A stretch of 64,000 nt of DNA from Bacteroidales bacterium. GTDB lineage: Bacteria > Bacteroidota > Bacteroidia > Bacteroidales > P3. Made by a program: the position numbers and the translations under genes. This document shows, one piece after another, positions 31,865-40,879 of the stretch (the first letter of the stretch is position 1; the number at the start of each line of letters is the position of its first letter). The stretch lies in contig JAKVOZ010000001.1 of the NCBI GenBank assembly GCA_022482545.1, positions 186,001-250,000 of the forward strand. The letters run 5' to 3'. The notes below the pieces were generated by a model, which was given only the letters and a program-made list of their open reading frames with translations, ran no database searches and had not been told where the DNA came from.

Positions 31865-33325
31865 ATGAACGAAGAATTGAATAATTTGGAACCTAAGGAA
31901 GTGTTCCAACAATTTAAACCTATTCTTTCAGTGCCAAGACCAAGTAAGAAAGAATATCGTATGAGTGAGTACCTTGAGAAATGGGGAAAAGATAGAAAAC
32001 TTGAAACAATAAGAGATGAAGTAGGCAACATAATCATTAGAAAACCAGCTACAAAAGGTATGGAGAAGATGAAGATGGTTTGTTTGCAGGCTCATATGGA
32101 TATGGTATGTGAAAAAAATAGTGATAAAGTGTTTGATTTTGAAAAAGACGCTATTGAGACTTATGTAGAAGATGGTTGGTTGAAAGCAAAAGGTACAACA
32201 CTTGGAGCAGATGATGGAATAGGAGTTGCAACTGCTCTTGCTATCTTAGATTCAAAGACAATAGAACATGGCGACATTGAGTGTTTGTTTACTATTGATG
32301 AAGAGACAGGTTTAACAGGAAGTGAGAAACTAAGCGAGAAAGCATTAAAGAGTAGAATACTTATCAATCTTGATTCAGAAGATGAAGGAGAGATGTTTAT
32401 TGGTTGTGCAGGTGGAGTAGATACTCTTGGATATATGCCTTTTAAGAAAGAAGACATAGATAAGAGTATGAATACTTATCTTTTAACAATTAAAGGATTA
32501 AAAGGTGGACATAGTGGAGATGATATAAATAAAGGATTGGCATGTGCTAATAAGATTTTGAACCGTATCTTATGGAAGATGAATAAAGAGATAAACATAA
32601 GACTTAGTGATTTTGATGGAGGTAACCTTCGTAATGCAATAGCAAGGGAGGCTAAGGCAGTGTTTATGGTAGCAAACAGTGATGAAAAGAAGATGAATGA
32701 TATGGTTAATGCTTTCATTAAAGAAGTTAAATATGAGTTTCGTTCAACAGAACCTACAATGAATATTACTCTTGAAAAGACAACAACTCCTTCTTTTGTA
32801 GTAGATAAGAAAAGTCAAGACAACTTATTGAACACTCTTTATGCAATACCTCACGGAGTTTTGGCAATGAGTAGAGAGATACCTAACTTTGTTGAGACTT
32901 CTACTAATTTGGCTTCAATAAAAGTAAAAGACAATAATTTTGTTATCACTACTTCTCAACGTTCATCAGTAGAGAGTGCATTAGAGGCAGCAATGACAAG
33001 AGTAGAGGCTTGTATACTTTTGACAGGTGGCAAAGTAGAACATACAGATGGTTATCCTGGTTGGAGTCCTAATACAGATAGCGAGATATTGAAAGTAGTA
33101 GTAGATAGTTATGAAAGACTATTCCATAAGAAACCTATCGTAAGAGCTATTCATGCAGGATTGGAATGCGGACTTATTGGCAAGAAATACAAAGGTATGG
33201 ATATGATAAGTTATGGTCCAACACTTCGTGGAGTACACTCTCCTGATGAAAGAATGGATATAAAGACTTTGGGAATGTTTTGGAGTCATACTCTTGATAT
33301 ACTAAAACACATACCAGAGAAATAA
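31865..33325 (+). CDS. pepD: Aminoacyl-histidine dipeptidase (M20 family)
   Basis: 486 residues, typical length. LQAHMDMVCEK (first zinc ligand and catalytic Asp), TTLGADDGIGVA, TIDEETGLTGS (catalytic Glu) and IHAGLECGLIG define the PepD branch of M20 metallopeptidases. It cleaves Xaa-His and other dipeptides in the cytoplasm. Single gene with its own promoter and terminator. Confidence 0.93.
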   Translation: MNEELNNLEPKEVFQQFKPILSVPRPSKKEYRMSEYLEKWGKDRKLETIRDEVGNIIIRKPATKGMEKMKMVCLQAHMDMVCEKNSDKVFDFEKDAIETYVEDGWLKAKGTTLGADDGIGVATALAILDSKTIEHGDIECLFTIDEETGLTGSEKLSEKALKSRILINLDSEDEGEMFIGCAGGVDTLGYMPFKKEDIDKSMNTYLLTIKGLKGGHSGDDINKGLACANKILNRILWKMNKEINIRLSDFDGGNLRNAIAREAKAVFMVANSDEKKMNDMVNAFIKEVKYEFRSTEPTMNITLEKTTTPSFVVDKKSQDNLLNTLYAIPHGVLAMSREIPNFVETSTNLASIKVKDNNFVITTSQRSSVESALEAAMTRVEACILLTGGKVEHTDGYPGWSPNTDSEILKVVVDSYERLFHKKPIVRAIHAGLECGLIGKKYKGMDMISYGPTLRGVHSPDERMDIKTLGMFWSHTLDILKHIPEK

Positions 33326-33361
33326 AATATAATAATATTTAATATTAGTATTTGTTTAATT

Positions 33362-33398
33362 AAAGGAAGAAAACGAAAAAAGTTTCTTCCTTTTTTTT
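33362..33398 (+). terminator. Terminator of pepD
   Basis: AAAGGAAGAAA (33362-33372) pairs exactly with TTTCTTCCTTT (33383-33393), then T residues. Confidence 0.8.
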
Positions 33399-33430
33399 AT
33401 AATTTTCTTTGGTGTTAAAAATTTTATTAG

Positions 33431-33438
33431 TATTTTTG
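33431..33438 (+). promoter_or_regulatory. -7 box of the DUF2271 operon
   Basis: TATTTTTG, 43 bp upstream of the ATG at 33481. Confidence 0.5.
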
Positions 33439-33480
33439 TTGCCTAAATTTATATAAATAACAAAATTAACAAAAACGAAA

Positions 33481-34263
33481 ATGAAATTAATTAAAAGAAC
33501 ACTAATTATTGCAATATGCTTAACAATAGGCATATCTTGTTTTAGTCAAACACAAGGTACATTATCAGTATCTGTAACAACATCAACAACAGGCGGAAAC
33601 TATGCTCCACGTCATATATTGGCTATATGGATAGAGAAAGAAGATGGAACATTCGTTAAAACACGTTTATTGCGTTCTCAAACGCAGAAATATCGTCCAT
33701 ATTTAACGCAATTTAAGGCCGCAACAAACTCTACTTACAACACAACAGATGCAACAACAGGTGCAACATTATCATCTCACGGCACAAGAACAGTAACTTG
33801 GGACGCAACAGACGTTAATGGTAGTTTGGTACCTGATGGAAACTATAAAGTATGTGTGGAATTTACAGAAAACAATTATTCTGGTCCTTATCAAACATAT
33901 ACTTTCACAAAATCTTCTCAAGGGCAAACGCTAACACCAACAGATGCTTCCAATGTTAAGAATGTATCAATAACTTGGGCACCATCATCTTCTTTATTAA
34001 GCGTTGCTAATAATTCAAATAAACTTGCTGTTTATCCTAATCCAATAAAAGATTATGCTTTAATAAGTTTGGACAAAAATGTTAAGAATGCTTATGTTAC
34101 AGACGTTAAAGGTAATATCGTTGCAAGAATAAACCTTTCTAAGAATATGCAATGGAATAAGATTGTGTGGAATCCAAGCAAATCATTAAAGAATGGTGTT
34201 TATTTTGTTGTAACAGAAACATCAACAATCAAAAAATCAACACAAGTAGTAATAAGTAGATAA
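33481..34263 (+). CDS. Secreted DUF2271 protein with type IX sorting domain
   Basis: 260 residues. Signal peptide to about residue 22, then a DUF2271 domain (GGNYAPRHILAIWIEKEDGTFVKT, DATTGAT, TVTWDATDVNG..VPDGNYKVCVEF). After about 185 comes LAVYPNPIKDYALISL to the end, the type A C-terminal sorting domain that targets proteins to the type IX secretion system. DUF2271 proteins often accompany flavin or Fe-S redox proteins. It is first of three co-directional genes with an outer-membrane protein. Confidence 0.85.
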   Translation: MKLIKRTLIIAICLTIGISCFSQTQGTLSVSVTTSTTGGNYAPRHILAIWIEKEDGTFVKTRLLRSQTQKYRPYLTQFKAATNSTYNTTDATTGATLSSHGTRTVTWDATDVNGSLVPDGNYKVCVEFTENNYSGPYQTYTFTKSSQGQTLTPTDASNVKNVSITWAPSSSLLSVANNSNKLAVYPNPIKDYALISLDKNVKNAYVTDVKGNIVARINLSKNMQWNKIVWNPSKSLKNGVYFVVTETSTIKKSTQVVISR

Positions 34264-34282
34264 TTTGGAAAGGGACAATATT

Positions 34283-34663
34283 ATGAAAAAAAGAGTTTTA
34301 GTTTTAATAGTATGTCTTTTTATGGGCATAGTATCATTTGCTTGTAATGTATCTTTTCTTGTTAATGGAGAGGCAAAATATGATAAGAACAAGATATATA
34401 AAGTTGGACAAGAGATAAACATAACGGTTAATGTTCAATTTATTCATAATCCTTGTTTGTTGGATTTAAATGAAACAAAATTTAAGTATGATGGCTTAGA
34501 TGTTGTTAAAGAAGGACAGTGGATAGAAAACAGCGATGGGACTCATAGCAAACTTATTACGGTTAGAATACAAAAAGACTATAAAAAAGAATGCAAGATG
34601 ACTTTGATTAGAACATGCACAAATCAAGGCGGATTTGGTATGTTGAAGTTTAAACACGAATAG
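34283..34663 (+). CDS. Small exported protein, unknown
   Basis: 126 residues from ATG 34283 (a TTG at 34265 would extend it but spoils the signal peptide). MKKRVLVLIVCLFMGIVSFAC is a signal peptide; the Cys at its end could be a lipidation site, though the FAC box is followed by Asn. The mature part looks like a beta-sandwich (NITVNVQFIHNPCLLDLNETKF, KYDGLDVVKEGQW) with four more Cys residues or so. Probably works with its neighbours (19 and 26 bp apart); function unknown. Confidence 0.65.
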   Translation: MKKRVLVLIVCLFMGIVSFACNVSFLVNGEAKYDKNKIYKVGQEINITVNVQFIHNPCLLDLNETKFKYDGLDVVKEGQWIENSDGTHSKLITVRIQKDYKKECKMTLIRTCTNQGGFGMLKFKHE

Positions 34664-34689
34664 AATAAACAAATAAAAATATATAGTAT

Positions 34690-35907
34690 ATGAAAAAACA
34701 AATTATATTAATTTTGTTTAGCGTTTGTGTTGTCTTTGTGCCAAAGGTTGCAAAGTCTCAATGGAATTGTCCTTCACTTCTTGGAGAATATACGCAACCA
34801 ATAGGTCAATCTAATTTTAAAGCAGGCTTGGAAATCATTGGCTCAGCAGGCTTGTTAGATGATAACTATTATGGATTTGTTTCCACTTTTGGAGCATTGT
34901 CTTACAAGATTAATCATCATACGTTTTATGTTGAAGGTGGTTTTAAAGGATGGAAACGTTATGATGAAAGCGAAGATAAAACATTTGGCAACAATCATGC
35001 AGGTTTTCGTGAAGCATATTATCAATATATGAACAAACAACTATCTCTTCGTGTTGGTATTCAAACAATGACAATGGGCGACTATTATCTTGTAAATGAT
35101 AGAGCATTGGGATTTAATCTTGGTTGGAGTTTTTCTAACTTCAAATTGCAAGTAGCAAGTGGAAGTGTGATGAAACAGTTTTCAAGAAATGGTTTGTTTT
35201 GTAATGTTGGTTATGTTTATGATATTTTGGAAAGAGATAGAGGTCTTATGGGCAATGGTTTTGGTCAGATGAACTTTGCTTCAACAACTTTAACATACAA
35301 CAACAAAAATATAACGACAGGTCTTCGTAGTGTTGGACTTGCTCTTTATGATGAGTTTGGTTCAAGACAAGAGATAAAAGATACTAATGTTGTTATGGGT
35401 GGCGTTTATGGATTGATAAGTCTGCCTTTTGGTATTAATCTTATGCCAGAAGTGCTTTATCAAAACGCTAAAAACAATAACGCTCTTTTATATTCTATTG
35501 GGTTAAGGAAAATATTTATGTTTGAAAATAATACAAGATTAGATTGTCAAGCAAGAGCAATAGCAACAACAGCAATAGACGATAAGGCAATGATAAGAAA
35601 CTCTTTTTCAAATCTTTTTCTTGGAGATGTTATTCGTTTAGAAGCAAAAGATGAACCACTTATTCAAGCATCAACAAGATATTCAATACCAAGATATAGC
35701 CTACATTTTAAATTACAATATACTTCTCAATTAAAAGATTATGATGAGGCTTTGTCAGAAGTAGATTTGTCTTGTGGCAAAAGAATAAATAATCTGCAAT
35801 TGTCATTAATTGGAGGTTATATTAAAAGTCAACAATTAGAAAATAAGGATTGTTATCTGTTAAGATTGGAAGCAAGATTGTATCTTTATCCACCAAAAAC
35901 AAGATAA
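34690..35907 (+). CDS. Outer-membrane beta-barrel protein
   Basis: 405 residues with signal peptide (MKKQIILILFSVCVVFVPKVAKSQ). The rest alternates polar and hydrophobic/aromatic residues in strands of about ten, with Tyr/Phe/Gly-rich stretches (GFVSTFGALSYKINHHTFYVEGG) and ends RLEARLYLYPP, which fits a barrel of roughly 16 strands. No family name can be assigned. Likely an operon partner of the DUF2271 protein. Confidence 0.7.
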   Translation: MKKQIILILFSVCVVFVPKVAKSQWNCPSLLGEYTQPIGQSNFKAGLEIIGSAGLLDDNYYGFVSTFGALSYKINHHTFYVEGGFKGWKRYDESEDKTFGNNHAGFREAYYQYMNKQLSLRVGIQTMTMGDYYLVNDRALGFNLGWSFSNFKLQVASGSVMKQFSRNGLFCNVGYVYDILERDRGLMGNGFGQMNFASTTLTYNNKNITTGLRSVGLALYDEFGSRQEIKDTNVVMGGVYGLISLPFGINLMPEVLYQNAKNNNALLYSIGLRKIFMFENNTRLDCQARAIATTAIDDKAMIRNSFSNLFLGDVIRLEAKDEPLIQASTRYSIPRYSLHFKLQYTSQLKDYDEALSEVDLSCGKRINNLQLSLIGGYIKSQQLENKDCYLLRLEARLYLYPPKTR

Positions 35908-35920
35908 TAAAACAAATAAA

Positions 35921-35954
35921 AAGGAGGTGAGTTAAATCAAAAACTTACTTCCTT
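35921..35954. terminator. Bidirectional terminator between convergent genes
   Basis: AAGGAGGTGAGTT (35921-35933) pairs with AACTTACTTCCTT (35942-35954) with two mismatches. The right arm overlaps the last codons of the Fe-S lipoprotein gene. The GGAGG is not a ribosome site; no gene follows it. Confidence 0.6.
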
Positions 35955-36253
35955 TCTTCAATAGCACAACCATCTTTGCCATTTCTTTTTTCGCATGCTT
36001 GTTTGCATTTGCCACAACCAACACAACGATTTGGGCGTATTCTTGCTCTTCTTGTAGTATCGTAGTATTTCGTTCCATCACTAAAAACACCACTATCAAC
36101 ATTTATAATATCAACTGCTATAACTCCGTTTGGACATGCTTTTTTGCATTCTCCGCAACCAGAGCATTTGGTTGGATTAACTTGATATTCAGTATTTTTA
36201 TTGCAAGAAACAATACAAAATAAACAAAGGAATAAAAATAAAATGTTTTTCAT
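35945..36253 (-). CDS. Lipoprotein with two 4Fe-4S motifs
   Basis: 102 residues from ATG 36253. Signal MKNILFLFLCLFCIVSC ends in a lipobox Cys. The mature part has KCSGCGECKKACP and RCVGCGKCKQACE, two ferredoxin CxxCxxCxxxC clusters with an insert of about 30 residues between them. A surface-anchored ferredoxin is unusual and suggests electron transfer at the membrane. It is convergent with the DUF2271 cluster, a pairing that may be functional. Confidence 0.85.
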   Translation of the reverse strand: MKNILFLFLCLFCIVSCNKNTEYQVNPTKCSGCGECKKACPNGVIAVDIINVDSGVFSDGTKYYDTTRRARIRPNRCVGCGKCKQACEKRNGKDGCAIEERK

Positions 36254-36388
36254 AGTCTTGTTGTTTTTTATGTTAAAAAATGAATGTGCAAATATACATT
36301 TAATTTTAATATAACAAAACATCAAAAGCCAAAAAACAATATAATAAAAGTATAAAAAACAACAATTAGAATAGAATAAAGAGATAAC

Positions 36389-36474
36389 AAAATGGATTGC
36401 TAATCCAGTAAAATGTCTTTTGAATCCAGTAAAATGTCTTTTGAATCCATTTTAGCGGAATAGCGATTCATTTT
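36389..36474. repeat. 21-bp modular array 4
   Basis: Four 21-bp units: AATGGATTGCTAATCC, two copies of AGTAAAATGTCTTTTGAATCC, and a closing ATTTTAGCGGAATAGCGATT. It is preceded by AATAAAGAGATAACAAAA, a flank shared with arrays 5 and 6. Intergenic between the Fe-S lipoprotein and RRM genes. Confidence 0.87.
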
Positions 36475-36555
36475 AAGGATATAATAAGAAAAGAAAATTG
36501 ATTAAAATGATATTGAAAGAAAATAGTATTTGATTTTAGAAAACAATAGAAACAA

Positions 36556-36592
36556 AAAAAGAACTAAACTTAAAATAAGAATAGTTCTTTTT
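36556..36592 (-). terminator. Terminator of the RRM gene
   Basis: AAAAAGAACTA and TAGTTCTTTTT arms (36556-36565, 36582-36592) with a T-run on the minus strand. Confidence 0.7.
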
Positions 36593-36611
36593 GTGTTGGA
36601 AATAAAATCTA

Positions 36612-36929
36612 TTAATAACGATTATTATTATCTCTTTGATTTCCGTTAAATCTATTATTACTACGGTAGTTTCTATCTCTACCAGTGTTTTCTCTTGGTT
36701 GAGATACTGCTACTGAGATTTCTCTGTTGTCAATACTTGTTCCGTTAAGTCCATCGATTGCTTTTTGACCGTCCTCGTCATTCATTTCTACGAAGCCAAA
36801 ACCTCTTGAACGACCAGTAAATTTGTCTGTAATAACTTTAACTGAAGATACTTCCCCGTATTCTTCAAACGCTTTTTGTAAGTCTTCTGATGTAACAGAA
36901 TAACTTAGATGTGAAACATAAATGTTCAT
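36612..36929 (-). CDS. RRM-domain RNA-binding protein
   Basis: 105 residues. A single RRM (1-80) with RNP2 NIYVSHL and RNP1 SRGFGFVEM, followed by an Arg/Asn-rich disordered tail (NRFNGNQRDNNNRY). Members of this bacterial RRM family bind RNA and are often abundant in Bacteroidetes. The promoter -7 box TACCTTTG (minus strand, 37057-37064) implies a leader of about 120 nt, which could allow post-transcriptional control. Confidence 0.92.
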   Translation of the reverse strand: MNIYVSHLSYSVTSEDLQKAFEEYGEVSSVKVITDKFTGRSRGFGFVEMNDEDGQKAIDGLNGTSIDNREISVAVSQPRENTGRDRNYRSNNRFNGNQRDNNNRY

Positions 36930-37119
36930 ATAAATTAAATTTTATTAAAAAAATGCTGAGTAAAAATACTTTATCTAAATACGTAAATAAATTAACTTTT
37001 CAAAAGATAGGATAATATAAATCGTAAGTGAAAGATATTCTTTCTCAATAATGATGCAAAGGTACATTATTTTTTTTAAAACAACTCAAAAAATTAGAAA
37101 TAATTTAATTTAAAAATAA

Positions 37120-37155
37120 AAAAGGTCAAAGAATTTAAAGAAACTCCTTGACCTG
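37120..37155 (-). terminator. Terminator of the Asn-rich protein gene
   Basis: On the minus strand GGTCAA (37148-37153) pairs with TTGACC (37124-37129), extended through AGGAG/CTTT pairings, and is followed by TTTTTT. Confidence 0.65.
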
Positions 37156-37183
37156 TAATAATTAAAATATATGTAGATGTCAA

Positions 37184-38551
37184 TTATCTTGATATTCTTC
37201 TTTGGTTGCTACTATTAGAAGAACTGTTGTTATTACTATTGTTGTTATTGCTATTAGAACTTCTTTCTATTGTTCTATTACTATTTGACCTGTTGCTTGA
37301 ATTAGAGTTATTACTTCTGTTGTTGTTATTGTTTCTAAAACTATTACTATTATTGTTTTCTCTTGTTTCAACAGAATGATTATTGTTGTTAGAATTATTG
37401 TTGTAGTTATTATTTCTAAAACTATTGTTGTTAGTGTTTTCTTTTCTTTCAACAGGACGGTAATTGTTATTGTTATTATTTGTTCTGTTGTTTGGTTGAA
37501 TTGTGTTTTCTTTTCTTTCAATAACTTGACGATTGTTATCTTGGTTGTTAGAATTTATTTTAGTAGTTATTCTATTATTAGTCTTATTTTGGTTGTTGAT
37601 GATGGTGCTGTTGTTGCCGTCAATACGTTTAATGTCGTTTGAAGGAGTGATAACTTGTTGAGGTTTTTGAATTTGAGTTCTATTATTGTTAGTATTAATC
37701 TTATTTCTTGAAATGAACTTACTACTTGCGTTACGATTAGTTGCTAATGCCTTAGAATCAGAAGAGAGATTTTTATCGTTAAAACTTATGTTAGGGTTCT
37801 TTTTCTTAAAATCACTTTCCATAACTGTTGTGCTTGGAATATCTTTTGTTAATGAAAGTTCTTTACTTGAAAAATAGTCATTAGTATTAATGTTCTTGTA
37901 ACCTCCATTATTTGTTGGTTCGCCAGTATAACCAGGACGAGATATTGTTACTCCGCCATTATTATTACCACCGCGATTAATCTTACCACTTTCACCTCTT
38001 CCCATAGAACTATTGCTTTGATTCATTACTATGTTGTTGTAATAATTATCTTGATAATAGTCGCTGTGTAGATTATGGTAAGGGTCTCTGCGGTAATCGT
38101 GATTATATCTTGCACAATAACCTGCATAATATCCATCATAATATCCATCGCGATAACCACTACGATAAGAGAAACTATTATTGTATCCATATCTATTACT
38201 CCAACCGAAATATGTGTAATAGAAGTATTCCCAATAATCATCGCAACCGTCAATAACATCTAACGCATATTGTCTTGCAAGAAGAGAATAGCGAATGGCT
38301 GTACGATAGAAATGACTATAATACATATCTTGAGCATAATTGTTGTAATAAACTGCTCTTGAAAGATTGTTGCTTTGATAATATGAATAGTAATTAACTA
38401 TATCATAAGCATTATCTATTATGTACGATGTTTGTTCAATGGTATTTCTTGCTTGATTCTTAGAGTAATACCCTGCTTTTGCAACACTTGTCAAAGTTAT
38501 TATTGTAAAGAGACTTACGAATAAATATTTGAATAAATTTTTGGTTTTCAT
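37184..38551 (-). CDS. Exported low-complexity Asn/Ser-rich protein
   Basis: 455 residues with signal peptide (to about 26). Residues 27-175 are Tyr-rich (YRSGYRDGYYDGYYAGYCARY); the C-terminal half is Asn/Ser/Arg-rich with loosely repeated ERKENT..N and FRNNN.NN units. It ends in a long Asn/Ser tract. No family is recognised. The composition is like prion-like or surface-adhesive disordered proteins; because AAT/AAC and AGT codons alternate, the tract is probably selected rather than simple slippage. -7 box TAATTTTG at 38621-38628 on the minus strand. Confidence 0.75.
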   Translation of the reverse strand: MKTKNLFKYLFVSLFTIITLTSVAKAGYYSKNQARNTIEQTSYIIDNAYDIVNYYSYYQSNNLSRAVYYNNYAQDMYYSHFYRTAIRYSLLARQYALDVIDGCDDYWEYFYYTYFGWSNRYGYNNSFSYRSGYRDGYYDGYYAGYCARYNHDYRRDPYHNLHSDYYQDNYYNNIVMNQSNSSMGRGESGKINRGGNNNGGVTISRPGYTGEPTNNGGYKNINTNDYFSSKELSLTKDIPSTTVMESDFKKKNPNISFNDKNLSSDSKALATNRNASSKFISRNKINTNNNRTQIQKPQQVITPSNDIKRIDGNNSTIINNQNKTNNRITTKINSNNQDNNRQVIERKENTIQPNNRTNNNNNNYRPVERKENTNNNSFRNNNYNNNSNNNNHSVETRENNNSNSFRNNNNNRSNNSNSSNRSNSNRTIERSSNSNNNNSNNNSSSNSSNQRRISR

Positions 38552-38678
38552 ATTTTTTTCCTTTCTTAATTTTTATTATGTTTATAAATATGTTTAAAAA
38601 TAAAACATCAAAATATATGCCAAAATTAATAATATTTTATAATTTCGCAAAAGATTTTAAACATAAAAAATAATAAAA

Positions 38679-39443
38679 ATGAGAAGAACATTGATAATAT
38701 GTTTATTGTTAGGCGTTTGTTCAATATGTCAAAGCCAAACAAAAAATACAGTAACAGAAGATTATATAGTAAAATATAGAAATATTGCAATAGATAATGA
38801 AAAACAATATGGAATACCGTCATCTATAACTATGGCACAAGGCATAATAGAGTCGGGAAGTGGTAGGAGTTCGTTAGCCAAAGAAGGTAATAATCATTTT
38901 GGAATAAAGTGTCATAGTTCTTGGACAGGCAAACGAATGTATAAAGATGATGATAATAAAGATGATTGTTTCCGTGTTTATGATAACGCAGCGCAATCAT
39001 ATAAAGACCATTCTTTGTTTTTGACAAAAGGAAAAAGATATGCTTTTCTTTTTAAGATAGATAAGACTGATTATAAATCTTGGGCAAAAGGGCTTAAACA
39101 AGCAGGTTATGCAACTAATCCTAATTATGCTAATTTACTTATTAACATAATAGAACTATATGAATTAAATAATATGAATAGTGATGATTTCTATCTTGTT
39201 AGAAATTCTAATACAGATAAACATAATAACACTATATCAAACAATAAACCAATAAAACAAAACAAACCACAAGTTAAAAAGCATCGTTCGCTTATGGAGA
39301 TATTGTTTGGAAATACGCAATGGTATCAACGTCGTCATGAAACAGAACAACAAAGAAAACGTAGAGAGATGGATAAGAAGATTCAAAAGATGATTGATGA
39401 AAAAGATGTTCAAAGAACAGATTTTGAAGTTGATTTTGAATGA
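38679..39443 (+). CDS. Exported GH73-type glucosaminidase
   Basis: 254 residues. Signal peptide (MRRTLIICLLLGVCSICQSQ), then a glucosaminidase domain: YGIPSSITMAQGIIESGSGRS with the catalytic Glu, NNHFGIKCH, YDNAAQSYKDHSLFL and YATNPNYANLLINIIELY. It cuts N-acetylglucosaminyl bonds in peptidoglycan. The last 80 residues are a basic and acidic disordered tail. Seen with GH25 at 10878, this is the second muralytic enzyme in the window. Confidence 0.88.
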   Translation: MRRTLIICLLLGVCSICQSQTKNTVTEDYIVKYRNIAIDNEKQYGIPSSITMAQGIIESGSGRSSLAKEGNNHFGIKCHSSWTGKRMYKDDDNKDDCFRVYDNAAQSYKDHSLFLTKGKRYAFLFKIDKTDYKSWAKGLKQAGYATNPNYANLLINIIELYELNNMNSDDFYLVRNSNTDKHNNTISNNKPIKQNKPQVKKHRSLMEILFGNTQWYQRRHETEQQRKRREMDKKIQKMIDEKDVQRTDFEVDFE

Positions 39444-39553
39444 TAAAATAAGTTTTACTAATAATGAAAACGTTGTTTGTCGTCAGTAAATACTGTTTGT
39501 CTAAGATGAAAGGCGTTTAGTCTTAAAAGTTTGCATTCTTTTGTCTTTTGATA

Positions 39554-39561
39554 TATCTTTG
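39554..39561 (+). promoter_or_regulatory. -7 box of the efflux operon
   Basis: TATCTTTG, 22 bp upstream of the ATG at 39583. Confidence 0.6.
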
Positions 39562-39582
39562 CAATCAATAAAAAGTAAAGAT

Positions 39583-40866
39583 ATGAAAAAGAATATAATA
39601 TTAATATTGTTAATAATCATAAGCCTTAATCTTTATTCTCAAAAGCAATGGAGTTTAAGAGATTGTATAGATTATGCAAAAGAGCACAATTTGTCTGTTT
39701 GCTTAACTAAACTTAATGATGATTTGGCAAATGAGAATATAAAGACATCAAAAGCTAATCTTAATCCAAGTGTAGCCTTTACAAGTGGGCAAAACTTTTC
39801 TTATACAAATGATAGCAAGCAAGGAGTTTATTCTGGAACGTATGGAATAAATGCTAATATGGACTTATATGATGGAGGAAAGAATTGGAATGATGTTAAA
39901 CAAAAAACAATTGCTAAACAAATATCTGAAATAGAAGTAAAACAAGCAGAAGATAATATAGAACTTTCATTAACTCAAACATATATTCAAGTTCTTTATG
40001 CTTATGAGGCAGTTAAAACAGCACAGAATAATCTTTCTCTTAGTCAATCAACTCTTGATAGAAGTAAGGAACTTTTAAAGGTTGGAAGTATTTCACAAGT
40101 TGATTATTCTTTGTTGGAGAGTGAAAATGAGAACTATAAATACCAATTAATACAAAGTCAAAATGTTTATGAGAAAGATAAACTTGAACTAAAACAATTG
40201 ATGGAGTTAAAAGAGAATGTAGATATTGTTATTCCTCAAATCAAACAAGAAGATATAATTAAGGTGTTGCCAAGTGTGGAAACGATATATAATAAAGCCT
40301 TAACGTTTATGCCGTCAATAATGTCAGCCAAAAAGAATAAAGAGAGTTATGAATTAGGAGTAAAGTCAGCACAAGGAGGGTATTATCCTAATCTTTCGCT
40401 TACAGCAGGAATGAATACAGGACATAACAGTGAATCAAATTATGCTCTTACAAAACAATTGAAAACATCATTGTATGAGAATGTTGGATTAAATGTTTCA
40501 ATACCAATATATGATAAAAGACAAACAAAAAGCAATATAATAACAGCAAAAAATCAAGTTCTTGTAGCAGAAAATACAATACAAACAAATGAAAAAGAAC
40601 TTTATAAAACAATAGATGAGTTGCATTTAGATTGTATTAGTTACCAAAATTCATATATATCAGCACAGAGTAATCTTTCTTCTGCACAAAATTCTTATAA
40701 TCTAATAGAACAACAATATAATTTAGGATTGAAAAACACAATAGAACTATTAACGCAAAGAACATCACTTATCAATGCTCAACAATCAGTTTTGCAATCA
40801 AAATATCAAGCCTTAATGAAGTTAAAACTTTTAGATTATTATCAAAATAAAACCATAGAACTATAA
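39583..40866 (+). CDS. TolC-family outer-membrane efflux protein
   Basis: 427 residues from ATG 39583, which gives a proper signal peptide (MKKNIILILLIIISLNLYSQ). WSLRDCIDYAKEHNLSVC and the two repeated helical halves (LTQTYIQVLYAYEAVKTAQNNLSLSQSTLDRSKELLKVG and later YNLIEQQYNLGLKNTIELL) define the TolC fold. It forms the outer-membrane duct for the pump encoded just downstream. Confidence 0.9.
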   Translation: MKKNIILILLIIISLNLYSQKQWSLRDCIDYAKEHNLSVCLTKLNDDLANENIKTSKANLNPSVAFTSGQNFSYTNDSKQGVYSGTYGINANMDLYDGGKNWNDVKQKTIAKQISEIEVKQAEDNIELSLTQTYIQVLYAYEAVKTAQNNLSLSQSTLDRSKELLKVGSISQVDYSLLESENENYKYQLIQSQNVYEKDKLELKQLMELKENVDIVIPQIKQEDIIKVLPSVETIYNKALTFMPSIMSAKKNKESYELGVKSAQGGYYPNLSLTAGMNTGHNSESNYALTKQLKTSLYENVGLNVSIPIYDKRQTKSNIITAKNQVLVAENTIQTNEKELYKTIDELHLDCISYQNSYISAQSNLSSAQNSYNLIEQQYNLGLKNTIELLTQRTSLINAQQSVLQSKYQALMKLKLLDYYQNKTIEL

Positions 40867-40879
40867 ATATATAAAAGAT

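Noticed and set aside
35921-35930. Strong Shine-Dalgarno-like AAGGAGGTGA with a possible downstream gene.
   Set aside because: No start codon or ORF follows. The bases form the left arm of the terminator between convergent genes.
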